Below the pieces are notes generated by a model that saw only the letters and a program-made list of their open reading frames with translations, had not been told where the DNA came from and ran no database searches. A stretch of DNA of 64,000 nucleotides. Origin: Astrocystis sublimbata (lineage: Eukaryota > Ascomycota > Sordariomycetes > Xylariales > Xylariaceae). Made by a program: the position numbers and the translations under genes. Shown here piece after piece: positions 10,928 through 24,855 of the stretch (position 1 is the stretch's first letter; the number at the start of each line of letters is the position of its first letter). The stretch spans positions 620,001 to 684,000 of the forward strand of contig JAJNNY010000017.1 in the NCBI GenBank assembly GCA_022453515.1. Reading direction: 5' to 3'.

Positions 10928-12874
10928 GTTTTGGTATGGTAGGACCGCAAACGCGAGACGCAGCCTTCAGGGATGTGGTGGGACTTTCTCTTGTTTTCTT
11001 TGTCCCTTTTGTCTTCTTCTTCTTTTCTGGTGGTATTTGGTTCCTTGGAGTCTTGGTTTCGCTCAGTCGCTGGGGGCAATATGCGTACAGTACAGTGGGC
11101 AGAGGCTAGGGGTTGGAGGGGATGCAGCGAATGGAGCCAGTGCAGATCTGACGACGAGATGCTTGGCTTGTTTCTCTCGCAAGTTTGCTCCGATCGCTGG
11201 CTTGCTGGCTTGGCCTGTGGCGGCCTGGTGGGGAAGGGGGGGGGGGGGGGGGGGGGGGCGCCAGAAGGGGGCCCTGCAGGTTGACTGCGGGCTCGCTGCG
11301 GGCACCTGCTGCTTCTTTGGCACTTTTGGCACTGCGGGCTAGTGGGCCAGCCGGCTGCGCTGCAATCCAGCACGGGCGAACACCTGACGGGTACCTCTCT
11401 AGGCACGGCTCGGCACGGTGCGGTGCAGTGAGATTAGGTAGGCACCTGGAAGGCAGGATACAGGATACAGGCAACGGGCTCGTGGCAGAAGGTTCGATTC
11501 GAGCGCGGCAGGCCTGGAGTGTGACAGCAACAGACGAAGGCTGATGCAAGCAATGCCGTCTTGGAGCGTGGAGGATGCAAATGTGCGGTGAAGCCGGGTA
11601 TATTTTGCTGTAATTGTTTCGAAGAAAAAAGAAGGAAAGGAGAGCAGTAAAAGGAGCACGCGTTGTTGACTTGTCATATGACTCCGAGTCACGACAACGA
11701 TGATGGTCAGGCTTACGTTTCGGTGACTTGGCTGGTTTGCTGGCTAACTCCATCATCACCAACTCGCCAACCGGGACATTTGGCGTTTGCTGGCGCCAGC
11801 AGGCGAACAGGGGCATCCCAACGTTACCTACCCCTACTAGGTATCTACCTAGGTAGGTATCCTAGAAAACCCCACCAGGCATCCCCGTGCTTCCAGTTAC
11901 GCAGGTACGCACCCAAAAATAGGCACTGCCTCGACTACCTGAGGCTTCGAGGCATCTATACCTATCTGCCGGTGTAGACGAGGTAGGGCGATAGGCAGGT
12001 TGAGGATATACACACGACCTGAGTTGAGTTCGACTTAGTGCTTTTATCTGTTCTTTCTACCACTCTCACTGGCACATGACCAGCCCAGATATTACCTATG
12101 GAAAAACGCCTACCGGGTTCATTTCGAGTTGCCGAGACTGAGTTGTAACAGCTGCAAGCATTTGCCGCGAAAATGAAGCGCAATCCAACATACCTCCTCA
12201 CAGCTTAACAGTGTCACTCAGGGATCACGAGCAGTTCACATTTGCATACCTACCTGGCCCTAGGTACCTAGGTATTCAGTATACCATAGCTTTGAATTTG
12301 GAGGTACAGCTTTAGATGCTTCAAGGTTTGTATGCACCTAGGGGGCTAGGGAGAATATGGGCTGCAACAGGGGCACCGGTAGGTACCTACATGTGCCACT
12401 ACCAGTATCTCCCAGTGGACAATAGAGTCCATTGAATGGACATCATCTAAACCTGAGGTTGGCAATAGGTACCAATTTAGGAAGCCCTAAACAGGGCGCT
12501 TCAAGTAGATATACCTAGATATCATTCCGTCAGACCGGAAGCTCGGTGCTGCCCGGTGTACCCTCTCAAGTATCTCTACCTACCTAGTGCCTTTACGTCT
12601 CCCCTGTCAACCTCCTCCATTGCCAGCCCGTCTTTGCGGACCAGCTCTCCTCCACCTTTAATTCTTTAATTCTCACAAACCTCATTCCGACGCGTTTTGT
12701 TCGTGCCTCGTCGAATTCAGTCCTCGACCAGTCCCTTCTTCTGGTCTGCCAACTCCCACTCACGATCATCATAATCTGCCCGAGCTATAAGTCGACGGGT
12801 ACCTACACAATTCACAAGGCATACCCCGGCGCGTCTCATAGTCGCGTATAGTGCTTGCGGCAGCACCTCTCGAG
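10928..12874. promoter_or_regulatory. Divergent intergenic region, HAPSTR1-like / ISWI
   Basis: About 1.95 kb of shared upstream DNA. It holds a 23-base G tract (11236-11258), a 12-bp perfect palindrome GCTGGCGCCAGC (11789-11800), and TACCTAGGTA at 11846-11855 with further copies near 12260 and 12580. The CT-rich stretch 12590-12680 is a plausible ISWI core promoter and 5' UTR. Long open frames on the minus strand across the G/C tract (for example 11106-11816) are low complexity and not supported as genes. Confidence 0.5.
11236..11258. repeat. Poly-G homopolymer, 23 nt
   Basis: Uninterrupted run of 23 G on the plus strand, about 310 bp upstream of the HAPSTR1-like start. Length may be unreliable in an assembly. 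Confidence 0.9.
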
Positions 12875-15800
12875 ATGCCTCCACGATCCCACCCCAGCGC
12901 CGTCGACCCGGACGCGTCCATGTTAGATGCACCAGAACCTTCGTCGCACAATAGGCCGGATGAAATGGTGCGCTCTTTCTACCTAATCTCTGCCTGGAGA
13001 CCCCTCGCGCCTCATTTCCGCTATGCTCACCATGCTAACGATTACCTATACCACAGGACGTCGACGACACCCCAGACTTCACCGATTCCGATACCAACCC
13101 TAATACTACCGCTAGTAGCGTTGCTGGTGACCACCCGGCAGATGGTCGAAGGAAGCGTGCTGAAGCCAACCAACTTCGGAGGAGCATTTTTGGCAGGAAG
13201 CACGATGCTTTGGGAGAATCAAAAGTATGCGCCGGAGAACAGGAACAGGAGTGTGGGTGGTGTGACTGTGAGCTGGTGTGCTAATGTGTACGTGCTGTTA
13301 GGAAGACGACAGCTTGCGTAGATTTCGCTATCTACTGGGTCTCACCGATTTGTTCCGCCATTTCATCGAGACGAACCCAAACCCGAAGATCAGGGAAATC
13401 ATCCACGAAATAGACCGCCAAAACGAGGAAGAGGTGGCGAAGAAGAAGAAGAAGGGTGTTCGCCAGGGTGGCGCTTCCTCTGGCCGTGCGCGCCGCACTG
13501 AGGCCGAAGAGGACGCCGAGCTACTCAAGGACGAAAGACATGGCGGGTCCGCCGAGACGGTTTTTAGGGAATCCCCCGGCTTCGTCCATGGACAGATGAG
13601 AGACTACCAGATTGCTGGTTTGAACTGGCTCATTTCGCTACACGAAAACGGAATCTCGGGTATTCTCGCCGACGAGATGGGCTTGGGCAAGACATTACAG
13701 ACAATCTCGTTTCTGGGTTACCTACGACATATCATGGGTATCAATGGGCCTCATCTGGTTCTCGTGCCGAAATCTACGCTGGACAACTGGAGACGAGAGT
13801 TCGAGAGGTGGACGCCTGAAGTCAATGTGCTTGTTCTTCAGGGCGCCAAAGATGAGCGACATGCGTTAATCAGCGAGCGTCTGGTTGATGATGGATTCGA
13901 CGTGTGTATAACCAGTTACGAGATGGTACTAAGGGAAAAGACACACCTGAAAAAGTTCGCTTGGGAATACATCATCATCGACGAGGCGCACCGTATCAAG
14001 AACGAGGAGTCTTCGCTAGCGCAGGTTATCCGCCTGTTCAATTCTCGAAACCGCCTCTTGATCACGGGAACGCCTTTACAGAACAATCTCCACGAATTGT
14101 GGGCTCTTCTAAATTTCCTGCTGCCGGACGTATTTGGCGATGCTGATGCGTTTGACCAATGGTTTTCGGGACAGGGTCAAGACCAGGAGAAAGTCGTCGA
14201 GCAGCTCCACAGAGTCTTGAGACCCTTCCTGTTGCGTCGTGTCAAGGCCGATGTCGAAAAGAGCTTACTGCCGAAGAAGGAAGTCAATTTATACATTGGG
14301 ATGTCGGACATGCAAGTGAAGTGGTATCAGAAAATTCTTGAGAAAGATATCGATGCCGTGAATGGTGCGGGTGGAAAACGGGAATCGAAAACCCGTCTTC
14401 TCAACATCGTGATGCAATTGCGAAAATGTTGCAATCACCCGTATCTATTTGAGGGTGCTGAACCTGGACCGCCGTACACGACAGACGAGCATCTCGTATT
14501 CAACTCTGGAAAGATGGCGCTGCTTGACAGGCTGCTTAAGAAGATGCAAAAACAAGGCAGCCGTGTCCTCATCTTCTCGCAAATGAGCCGCTTACTCGAT
14601 ATTCTCGAAGACTACTGCGTATTCCGCGAATACAAGTACTGTCGTATTGATGGAGGGACTGCCCATGAAGATCGAATTGCAGCTATCGATGACTACAACA
14701 GAGAGGGCTCCGAAAAGTTCATTTTCTTGCTGACAACACGGGCTGGAGGCTTGGGCATCAACCTGACCAGCGCTGATATTGTCGTTCTCTATGATAGCGA
14801 TTGGAATCCCCAGGCCGATCTGCAGGCAATGGATCGCGCCCACCGAATTGGACAGACTAAACAAGTAGTTGTGTATCGATTTGTTACGGAGAACGCGATC
14901 GAGGAGAAAGTCCTTGAGCGAGCAGCCCAGAAGCTTCGCCTCGACCAGCTGGTCATTCAACAAGGTCGTGCTCACCCGGGTGCCAAGGGCCCCGCTGGAA
15001 AAGATGAACTTCTCTCTATGATCCAGCATGGTGCTGAAAAGGTGTTTCAGAGTAGGGGGGCAGATGGATCCTCAGCACAAGGCGCTGAATTTAACGACGA
15101 TGACATCGATGCAATCTTAAGCAAAGGCGAGGCCCGGACAAAACTACTGAGTGCCAAATACGAGAAACTAGGAATCGACGACCTTCAAAAGTTCTCTTCC
15201 GAATCCGCATACGAGTGGAATGGCGAAAATTTCAGCGGCAAAAAGAAGGAAATTGGTTTGAACTGGATCAACCCTGCGAAGCGCGAGCGTAAAGAGCAGT
15301 CATATTCCGTGGACAAGTTCTATCGACAGGCAATCTACGGAACGACCAAAGCAGATCCCAAGCCCAAAGCACCTCGAGCGCCGAAGCAGATTCCCGTCCA
15401 CGACTACCAGTTTTACCCCCCTCGCCTGCGAGAACTACAAGATCGCGAGACCGCGTACTACCGTAAAGAGATTGGGTACAAAGCCGTGTTGCCTGAGGGC
15501 GACGACGACAATCTGTCAGAACGTGAAGCGGAGCGTGCCCTGGATCAGCAGGAAATCGATAACGCCGAACCCCTCGCAGAGGATGAGCTGGAAGAGAAGC
15601 AGAAACTGTCCCTGCAAGGCTTCAGTGAGTGGAATCGGCGAGACTACCAACAATTCATCAACGCTTCTGCACGTCATGGGCGGAACGATTACGAAAGGAT
15701 TGCCGAGGAGATCGATAGCAAGACCCCGGCCGATATCAAATCATACGCGAAAGTGTTCTGGCAACGCTACACCGAGGTTGCGGATCACGCCAAATCACTC

Positions 15801-16485
15801 GGAGTGATCGAGGCCGGAGAGGAAAGGCTTCGCAAGACTGAGCATCAGCGCAAAATGCTACGGAAGAAACTACAACAATACCGCGTGCCTTTGCAGCAGA
15901 TGAAGATCAACTATTCTGTCTCAACCACCAACAAGAAAGTGTACACCGAGGAAGAGGATCGATTTTTGCTGGTGCTCCTCGATAAGTTTGGAATCGACTC
16001 GGAAGGCATATTCGATCGTATTCGCGACGAGATCCGAGACAGCCCCCTGTTCCGGTTTGACTGGTTCCTTCTCAGCAGGACGCCCGTCGAGCTTAGCCGT
16101 CGCTGCACTACCCTTCTCACTACGATTGTGAAGGAATTTGAGGATGTGCACCCGACCAAATCGAACGGCGTCAACGGGAAGGGCAAGAGAGAACCCGACG
16201 ACGAGGAGAATGACGAGGATAGTATCCTGGGTCTGGCTCCAGCCAAGAAGAAGACGAAGCCGGGTGTCAAAGTAAGTTCAACCGCGTCATCACATACACA
16301 TTGTCCTCGTCGAAATGAGTATCGAGGGTCTGTGTACTAATAAGTGAAAACAGAACAAGGCCCTGGACAACGTCAAGGGGAATAGCAAAGCCAATTCGGC
16401 CACTCCCTCTTCGCGAGCTTCTAGCGTGACCTCCACGAACTCAACTCCGGCGTCGAAATCGAAGGCTAAAGGAAAGAAGAAATAG
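12875..16485 (+). CDS. ISWI: ISWI-family chromatin-remodelling ATPase
   Basis: Slides and spaces nucleosomes in the nucleus. Exons 12875-12967, 13057-13224, 13302-16271 and 16354-16485 join in frame to 1120 residues. The SNF2 ATPase lobe 1 has DEMGLGKT near residue 211 and the DEAH box [12 protein letters not shown] near 314. Lobe 2 includes [16 protein letters not shown] and the motif VI segment [20 protein letters not shown]. After the helicase come the HAND-SANT-SLIDE elements ([15 protein letters not shown] SANT at [25 protein letters not shown] with [19 protein letters not shown]), which separate ISWI from SNF2, CHD and INO80 proteins. The tail is Lys/Ser-rich ([10 protein letters not shown]). 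The first intron has a CTAAC branch site. If intron 3 is retained, the protein ends 24 codons into it. Whether this is closer to yeast Isw1 or Isw2 cannot be decided here. Confidence 0.93.
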
Positions 16486-17569
16486 ACCACCACTCGCGTT
16501 CTTGCATTGCTTGCTTGCGATAGCCGCCCAGATCAGAAGAGAAAGGGAATGTCTGCCATAAGAAATATAAAATCTCTTGTCTGGACAAATGAATTCAAAC
16601 GTGACGAATAGAGCAGAGAGGCGTTTACGGCGTTGCTTTGAGGTCAGAGGTTTGTGGTGGATACTGATGGATGGCAATTGATGGAATGGATCAAGGAATG
16701 GATTGACTGAAGTGTACAAAAGAAACATGGTCCTAAAGTTATTTTTCTTTGCTTCTTGAGGGAGGCAAGAAGGACGAAGGAATGGAGAGAAGGAGGTGGC
16801 TGTTTTCGTACGCTCACACAAAATGATGGGATTTCTGTCAGTTACTGCTATTCTTCGAGCAGCTGACTTTTGTAGAACACGAGACAAGACAGACAGAAAG
16901 TGGGTGGCTTATTTTCCACATGGTCAGCCAAACCCACTCGCCTACCAACTGTGTGCGTGTGATAGTTGGTAGTTAGAGTAGTATCGACGGACGTTCCTAC
17001 ATCAGAGAGGACAACTGGCCTGTGATAGAATAAGAGTCGCTGTCCATGGTGGTGGCATCCTGTTGTATCCTACCCTGATCATTCGAGCTAAGCTAGCAGA
17101 TTGTCCAAATGCACGAAATATCGACGAATGCTTTAGCAATTCAAGGGCAATGCTCCCTAGATATTGATTGATTGAGTCGTACACTTTCTGGTAAATTTAT
17201 GACTGATGTGTGCATTTCCGGAAAGCACCACTGCCTTTCCCGGTTAACAAACAGCAGCCGAGTACGACGGACCACGCAGTAACAATGTGTCGGAAGCTTT
17301 GTGATGTGGATATATAATCTGCATTGAAATGTCATAACCATGCCAAACACTCTAACCCAATGCTGATAACCATCTAAAACTCGTTCTTCTCTCGCCACTC
17401 ATGCCATCGCTACCTAGCTACATGTAATCGCTTGCTTGCACTAAATGAAAAACGCCCACAGTAAGTTTTTGATACCAAACCCTGACCTGCCCAAATGAGT
17501 AACGCCGTTGAAACCATGTCTATGCGTAAAGATCTACCTTTTTTCTTTTATATAGCTTGGGACCCGGCC
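16486..17569. other. Convergent intergenic region
   Basis: About 1.1 kb between the ISWI and porphobilinogen synthase stop codons. It should hold both 3' UTRs. No coding signal, repeat or RNA gene seen. Confidence 0.55.
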
Positions 17570-18819
<1,250 letters not shown>

Positions 18820-19796
18820 TGTGTGATAATGCTGGCGGGAGACGTAGGGTGGGTGGCTCGGTTGGTTAGGGACAATTAGACTGAAACGAATGGAAAGATG
18901 GTCGGTTCGTCAATGATACCACGGCTCCTCGGGCGAGACGCAAGATACAGCATAAATACTAGGTAGTCAGCAACACCCGGAAAAGTGAAAAGTGAAAAGT
19001 GAATGCGGAAAGGATGGAAGGGTTCAATGTGGCTGCAGTGTATCTCTTTAAGGCTTTAAAGTTGGAGATTCCGCGGCGGCAGTCCCTTCCCTACTATGTA
19101 GTGGTGGCATCAAGTGCACGTGTGGGGCACCTATGTACTTGAGGGTCCGGTGTAGGCAATTGGTGGGGCCCGGCTTCTGCGTAAGCCGCAGCTGCTCGGC
19201 TGGAAGTGTCCTAGTTTTCACTAATTGGCCCATCCATCTTCATCTTACTTACTAAGGCCTCTTCTTCAATTGGCTGAATTGGCTGTCATCGCCTTGCCCA
19301 GCTCGCCAACCAACGTACCCGTGGACATGAGCAGTCCTTCCACATTTCGCTGCTTCGGGCAAGTGTCGGGTATCTGCCCCTCGGAGCGTCGGGGCGTGGG
19401 CGCAATGGGTGTAATGGGCGCAATGCGGCTACCCCACCGAGCTTCGCTCCAAATTCGCTTTCGCTCTCGCCTCACGATGCATCCCGGGCTTTGCCTATTT
19501 TACAGACCACCCCGCCGAGCCCGTCGCATGCGTCTAAGTCTTGAGAGAGGCGGTCAAGTAGTGAGATGCTGAGTTTTATATGACTATGTTCGTCGCTCGA
19601 TGCGTATTTGAGCCGCACCTAATTTCTATCGCCTATTTACATCGTGGATATAGCCTAAGATCCCATTTCAGGACTATCAATATAACGTCTTCGCAACAGA
19701 TGTTGGTCTACGTGTAGATCTTCAACCGCAAGAATTCAAAGTGAACAGATATAACGGAGTGCGCCCCTTGCTGTTGTCGTGAGTTGCGGGCTGCCG
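18820..19796. promoter_or_regulatory. Upstream region of porphobilinogen synthase
   Basis: About 1 kb holding the HEM2 promoter at its left and the MFS transporter 3' end at its right. A tandem GAAAAGT-type repeat, three copies, lies at about 18980-19002, 160 bp upstream of the HEM2 ATG. No gene is supported. Confidence 0.5.
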
Positions 19797-21614
19797 CTAC
19801 AACAGTCCAAGACGCCTCCAGATGAAGCTTGCGCCGCCAAGGAATGCAGTCACGCCCGTGAACACAATCAAGCTGCCGTAGCCGCTCTGGTATCCGTACG
19901 ACGCTGCCTTGTCCGCATACCACAGCGAGCCACGCATCAGGCTCTCGCTCAACGGGCCCCCGACCACGTTACCCACTCCCCGGCCCGCGCACAGGAATCC
20001 GAAGACCATGTTGGGGTCAACCTGGTCCCTGCTGCTGCCGCTGCCGGCCTGCCCCTTCTGCGCGATGTCCCTCATGATGCCTGGCCACGCCGACGAGAAG
20101 GACCCCGCGAAGAGCCCATAGGCGACGCAGAAGAAGTACAGCAGTCCCAGCGACGACGACAGGCCCCAGACCAACAGGACACTGATAGTCGCCCCGATCG
20201 TCGACAAAAGTATGCAAGTCGTCACGTGGAGCCTGTCGATGAACCACCCCATCGCCACACATCCGAACACGGACGCGACGTTGATGAGCAAGATCGTGGT
20301 GGCAGCCGAGAGGGAGGGCGCCCCGAGAGTGTTACGCGCGTACGTGGGGAGGTAAATCCCCGGGAGGAAGAAGCCCATCGACTCGATGATGTTGGCCGCC
20401 TGGTAGATCAGGAACGCCGGCGTGACGAGGAACCACAGGTTGAAGGCTCGCACGTGCGTTGTTGCCGACGGCGGTATGCGCGGCTTGATGAAGCAGGCCA
20501 GCGGCGTGGTGATGACGAAGAGCACGCCCGCCCAAACCCGCAGCGTGTTGCGGAATCCGATGCTTTCGAGGAGAGACTCGAGGAGGAGAGGCAGCACCAC
20601 GCCCGCGAGACCCGTTCCAGACCACATGATTCCATATGCTAACCCCTTTCTCTTGACAAACCATTCGTTCAGATACTGCGCAGCGGTAGCGGTAGTGTCA
20701 GCAATTGTTTGGTCTGCTATCGACGAGGTCCTATGAAATGCAAACATCGCGCGGCTACACTAACCATGATACAGGGGCAGTAGGCGATCCCGCCTGCGAG
20801 GCCGTATAAGATCCCTTGGGTCAAAATTAGGTGTGTTGGTGTTGTCGAGAATGAACTCAGCACTAGTGCTAGAGACACTGTAATGGTAACTCTGGTGTTA
20901 GTCATGGCCGTTGAGGGCGTCGCCCGGCTAATACAGAAAGTGACGAGAATCCGTAATATTTGCCATGGTTCGGGGGAGTCTCTATGTTCTTCCAATGTCG
21001 CAGAAATGAGAGGCACCGGAGAAATACGCACTTGTAGTTATCCCCAAGAAAGGAGTCCAACGAGCCCAGCGTCCGAACTTCCGACAAAATCCCATTATTA
21101 TCGGCGAAGCCAGGTACATGACTCCCATCGAAGTTGTGCCGATGACTGCGATGTTTGGCTGGCCAGCGAACGGCTCGTGTGAGTTATAATAGTCTTGGAA
21201 CACGCCAAAGGCGAAGGGGAAGCCTGAATTGTTGTCATGCCCGTTAGCAAACCCGATAGATATGAATGGCGAGTGCTACCGTGTCAAGACATGATAATTT
21301 GAACGTAGTACATGTTCTCTGTATACTGAAAGAGTGAGAAGCACACACATACCCCATACTAAAGCCTCGACGGCGAACACGGCCGCCAGGAACAGCCACG
21401 CATCCTTTCCTCCGTCAACGGGCGGCAGGGAAAACTCATGTCTCTGTGCATTGTTCTCATCTTCCTCGTTTGGCGGTAGTCGGGCATTGACGGCCTCCAG
21501 GAAGCCCTCGTTACCATTGTCTTCGACATAGGGAGTGCCGGGCGTAACGCTTCCCGGGGTTTGCCCAAAGGCTATAGTTGTAGTAGGCCCGAGCTCGATG
21601 TCACCGCCAGCCAT
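19797..21614 (-). CDS. MFS transporter, monocarboxylate-porter (MCT) type
   Basis: Plasma-membrane major facilitator of 481 residues. Exons 21614-21353, 21223-21032, 20877-20765 and 20675-19797 join in frame. Intron 2 has a TGACTAAC branch site. An N-terminal cytosolic tail of about 70 residues precedes the family signature DGGKDAWLFLAA at the start of TM1. Further helices follow in the usual 6+6 pattern, with a central loop ending FIKPRIPPSATTHVRAF. The motif MYLNEWFVKRKGLAYGIMWSGTG between TM4 and TM5 is typical of fungal MCH/MCT proteins. Substrates of relatives include monocarboxylates and riboflavin; the sequence does not show which applies here. Confidence 0.88.
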
Positions 21615-22964
21615 GGCGAGTAAGGCTATCGAATTTGATACGCAATGAATGATAAAACAAGTTCAGTTGGTCTTCTATTCTATTGTTGTTATATAGGTAC
21701 TCAATCTGTGATGGGGTTTACACATGTGAGTACAATGGGCTTACACATACCTACACATGCAGCGGGCGCCGCCGATGACGGGACGGCAATAATCGATGAT
21801 GCACGTATGAACCTTCACGTAGAAACTACCAAAAGCTGCTCCCGTCGCGACCTCGCATCACATGAATTGGTTTGCAACTGTCATCTCTACACCCATAGCC
21901 GTGATGCCGCAACTCCTTTATCGGCTCGGACGACGCGTATTGATAAGAAGTACACGATGTGTGAAGTTTCCGAGATACCACGAGGCATGTTCTAGCGAAT
22001 GAGAGGCCAATGCTTTACATAATTCTTCGGTGTCTCGCAGAAAAAGAAGCCAAATGGTTATTGACGGCTATCGAGACCATGAACTATCCTCAAAGCAGTA
22101 TGAGTTAGCTTTGCATGCTTAGATATTGGGCCATAGTAAAAGGAAGTCTAGAACGGTTCCGATTTCGGCCCGCATCAAGTGTATGTAGTTACCTCCTAGG
22201 TAGGTAGGTAGTTATTATCAGCACGGCGAGCCGGTCGTCCACGCGAGGCGGACGTGTGGTCGAGGTGCTCCAGTTTGCTGCTTTTGTATGTACAAATTGT
22301 TGGTCAAAGCAGACCCTGATTTTTATCAAATATATATCCAAATGATCAGTAGTCTTGGATAACCTCCGGAACCGGCGAGTGTGCCAATCACGAAATGTTC
22401 CAATTAGTACGTCCATGGCTTAATCGTTGGTGGTTCCTTATTGTGATGAATCTGTTGAGAAGGGAGATATGGGTCCCCAAATTTCCTTGGCCAGGAGGAG
22501 CAAACATGGAAAGCCGACTGAAGCCGACTGTTTATCTTGACCCAACCGGCACCGCTACTCCGTGTGGCCGTTATCAATCCAAGCCGCATTACTAGGTAGG
22601 TAATATCCTGAGTCATATGCATAGTAACATGGAATTAATTACCTTTTCCATCAATAAATATACCTACTGGTAGGTTAGTAGGTATTTGTTTTTCACGTCG
22701 CATGAAATATCGAGAAAGGCATGATGCACGGAAGCATTTGATCGTGTTTGCATAGACAGTGTCATTAATTATATTGTACAACACCGCGCCACTCTACGCG
22801 ATGTTCAAGGGTATCATAAAGGTACATATATGTGTATAGTACAGCGTGAATCTTTGCAGTCATAACTCGTTGAAGTTCTCTCTCGATGATTTAATTCCAC
22901 CACCTGCTTCATCATACTCCCGTCCTGAGAACGAGGCTGGGTCGGATTCCGAAGCCTTCGACGC
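21615..22964. promoter_or_regulatory. Upstream region of the MFS transporter
   Basis: About 1.35 kb. It carries the MFS promoter at its left side and the 3' UTR of the small His-rich gene at its right side. A CCTAGGTAGGTAGGTAG stretch lies near 22195-22211. Short open frames such as 22404-22622 (minus) are not supported. Confidence 0.5.
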
Positions 22965-23339
22965 TTAGTAGCGGTACTTGCGGCGAGAAGCCATTTTTGA
23001 GGAGCGGTGGCTTCCGCGGCCGTCTGTGCCATGCATACGACGGGTACCAGCAGCCTAGGTAGCATGAGATGTTAGTTACAATTTGCAGCCCTTACACGTT
23101 CGAAATGAGCAGAACCTTACCTTTTGACCAGGGCGATGTGTGAGGGTGCCCTTGAGCTTCAGCAGTGCACCGCTTACTTTGTCACCCAGTGTCGCATGAC
23201 GCTTTTGGTGGTGCACGGGCTGCGCATGGTGATGGTGGGTTGTGGCGGGCTGGCGGCGGGTAAAGAGACCTCCACGCTTCGGGCGAGTGGTGGTGGTGGT
23301 GGTTCGGGTGGTAGTGGCGTGGTGGTGACCGAGAGGCAT
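22965..23339 (-). CDS. Small His/Thr-rich basic protein, conserved type, function unknown
   Basis: Two exons, 23339-23121 and 23054-22965, give 102 residues. The N-terminal half is low-complexity (HHH, runs of Thr, then KRGGLFTRR). The core HHQKRHATLGDKVSGALLKL, then KGTLTHRPGQK, is joined by splicing to AAGTRRMHGTDGRGSHRSS, ending in a basic RRKYRY tail. From memory, small fungal proteins with this GDKxxGALxKLKGxL...AAGTRRMxGTDGRG pattern exist without an assigned function; I cannot verify this here. Charge is strongly positive and there is no signal peptide or membrane segment. The exon junction (AAG then GTAAGG; CTAG then GCT) restores the conserved core, which supports the model. Confidence 0.75.
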
Positions 23340-24855
23340 GTTGACTTAATAGTATTGGTGGATGTTTGGTGTTATTGTTGATAGGATGTAGAGTAGTTAC
23401 AAGGCAATCTTCAGTATTGAGTTTGTAGGTTATAGTTCAGGAATTATTGTCAGGCTGGAAGAATGAGGGCGCTCTTCTTATATGTAATCTCACGTACATA
23501 TGTCATGTAAGAAACTTGGAAAGGGCGAACCAAGGCATAAGGATTTCTTTTGTCAGTGAACTACCGAGCTACCAAGTGTGGCTTTCAGCCTATCAATTGT
23601 CAAAGGTCATACAAACACACAACCATTCCACTAGGCATGATGTCAAGCCTCACATTGAACTACGCAAAATGTGTCTGGATTAGGAACAAGATAGCCGCTT
23701 GGTTCACAATAAGGTGTCAGATGCCTGGAATGATGCTAGCTTCAGGGTCGCACAAGGTGCAGCGCCACAAAGACCCCTATGACGTAGTGGCATTGGCGCA
23801 TTGCGGGGTCCATGACAAGGCTAATCCATTGGTGGGGAAGCTCCCGCCACATAGGGGTGATGTCATATCTGGTTAGGAATCGAGCATGGTATGTACAATA
23901 GTTAGCATGTCTTTGGCGCGACTTATGACGATGATAAGTTCCGATTGTCTGTTCTTACAAAAGATGAGACAGCAACCTTGATTTCTATAGCTTTTGCGTC
24001 AATGGATCACCTTGATCAGTGATGTGATGTGTCAGCCACCGTCTGTATAAGCCACACCACATCCAGCCTTGAAACAATAGAGGCATTAGGTGTGCTAGAT
24101 TGTAGCTGTTTCCTGGCACAGGTTTCCGTAGATATCTCTAGGTACTGAGTTATCCGTTGCGCCACGGCGCCAAGACAATGAATAGTGATGCTATGCCCCG
24201 AAGGACGTCAGGTGTCGAGGGTGTAATCTTGACCGGGTTATAGTTCCCAGCCATCAGTACCTCCAAGGTAGGTAGGTAGGCAACTACCCAAAAATGAGAT
24301 GCCATTGGGTGCTATCACATTCTACATTTGGAAATCGTCGTGGCTGAAAACGGCAGAACAATATCCTTGAAGCATAGTCGGAAGCATGTGTTGGTAATAC
24401 CGATTTTTGAGGGCCAATATTTCGTCGACTGCGAGGCGTACATACGCGTGAACTAGCTCATTCTCTCAGTTGCCCATTCATTCGCAAGACCACCAATATC
24501 GGGCCAAGCTCAGGGTAAAAGCGGCACTGCTTAGCTCAAGTGACGCATCAGTTCTGATGGAAGGCGTAAAGGAATTATCGAGAGCACAAAACATTTGGCA
24601 AAGCAGACAATTGATAACAATCAGCCTCGGGTACTTTCTGAAACAGACTAGAGAATGGAACAGGAATAGATACCAAGACATAAGAAGCACATACAATCTA
24701 TAGAATTCACTTGTCGAGCATCTCATTGGCCGGTGGATTATTCAGATGTCTTCCTCTGAAAGCAAAGAGCTTAAAGTCGGTCTAGTCTCTGTTCTTCTCG
24801 AGTAATGATTCGGCAATATGTAGACACTGAGTTTTAGCATCGCACCAAGATGCTC
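23340..24855. promoter_or_regulatory. Upstream region of the small His-rich gene
   Basis: About 1.5 kb between the small His-rich gene (promoter side) and the phosphatase 3' end. It contains a GGTAGGTAGGTAGG stretch near 24269-24282. Open frames such as 23550-23876 (plus) lack coding features. No RNA gene recognised. Confidence 0.5.

Noticed and set aside
11106..11816. Open frame of 236 codons on the minus strand
   Set aside because: It runs through the poly-G tract (poly-Pro) and low-complexity DNA upstream of the HAPSTR1-like gene; no homology pattern.
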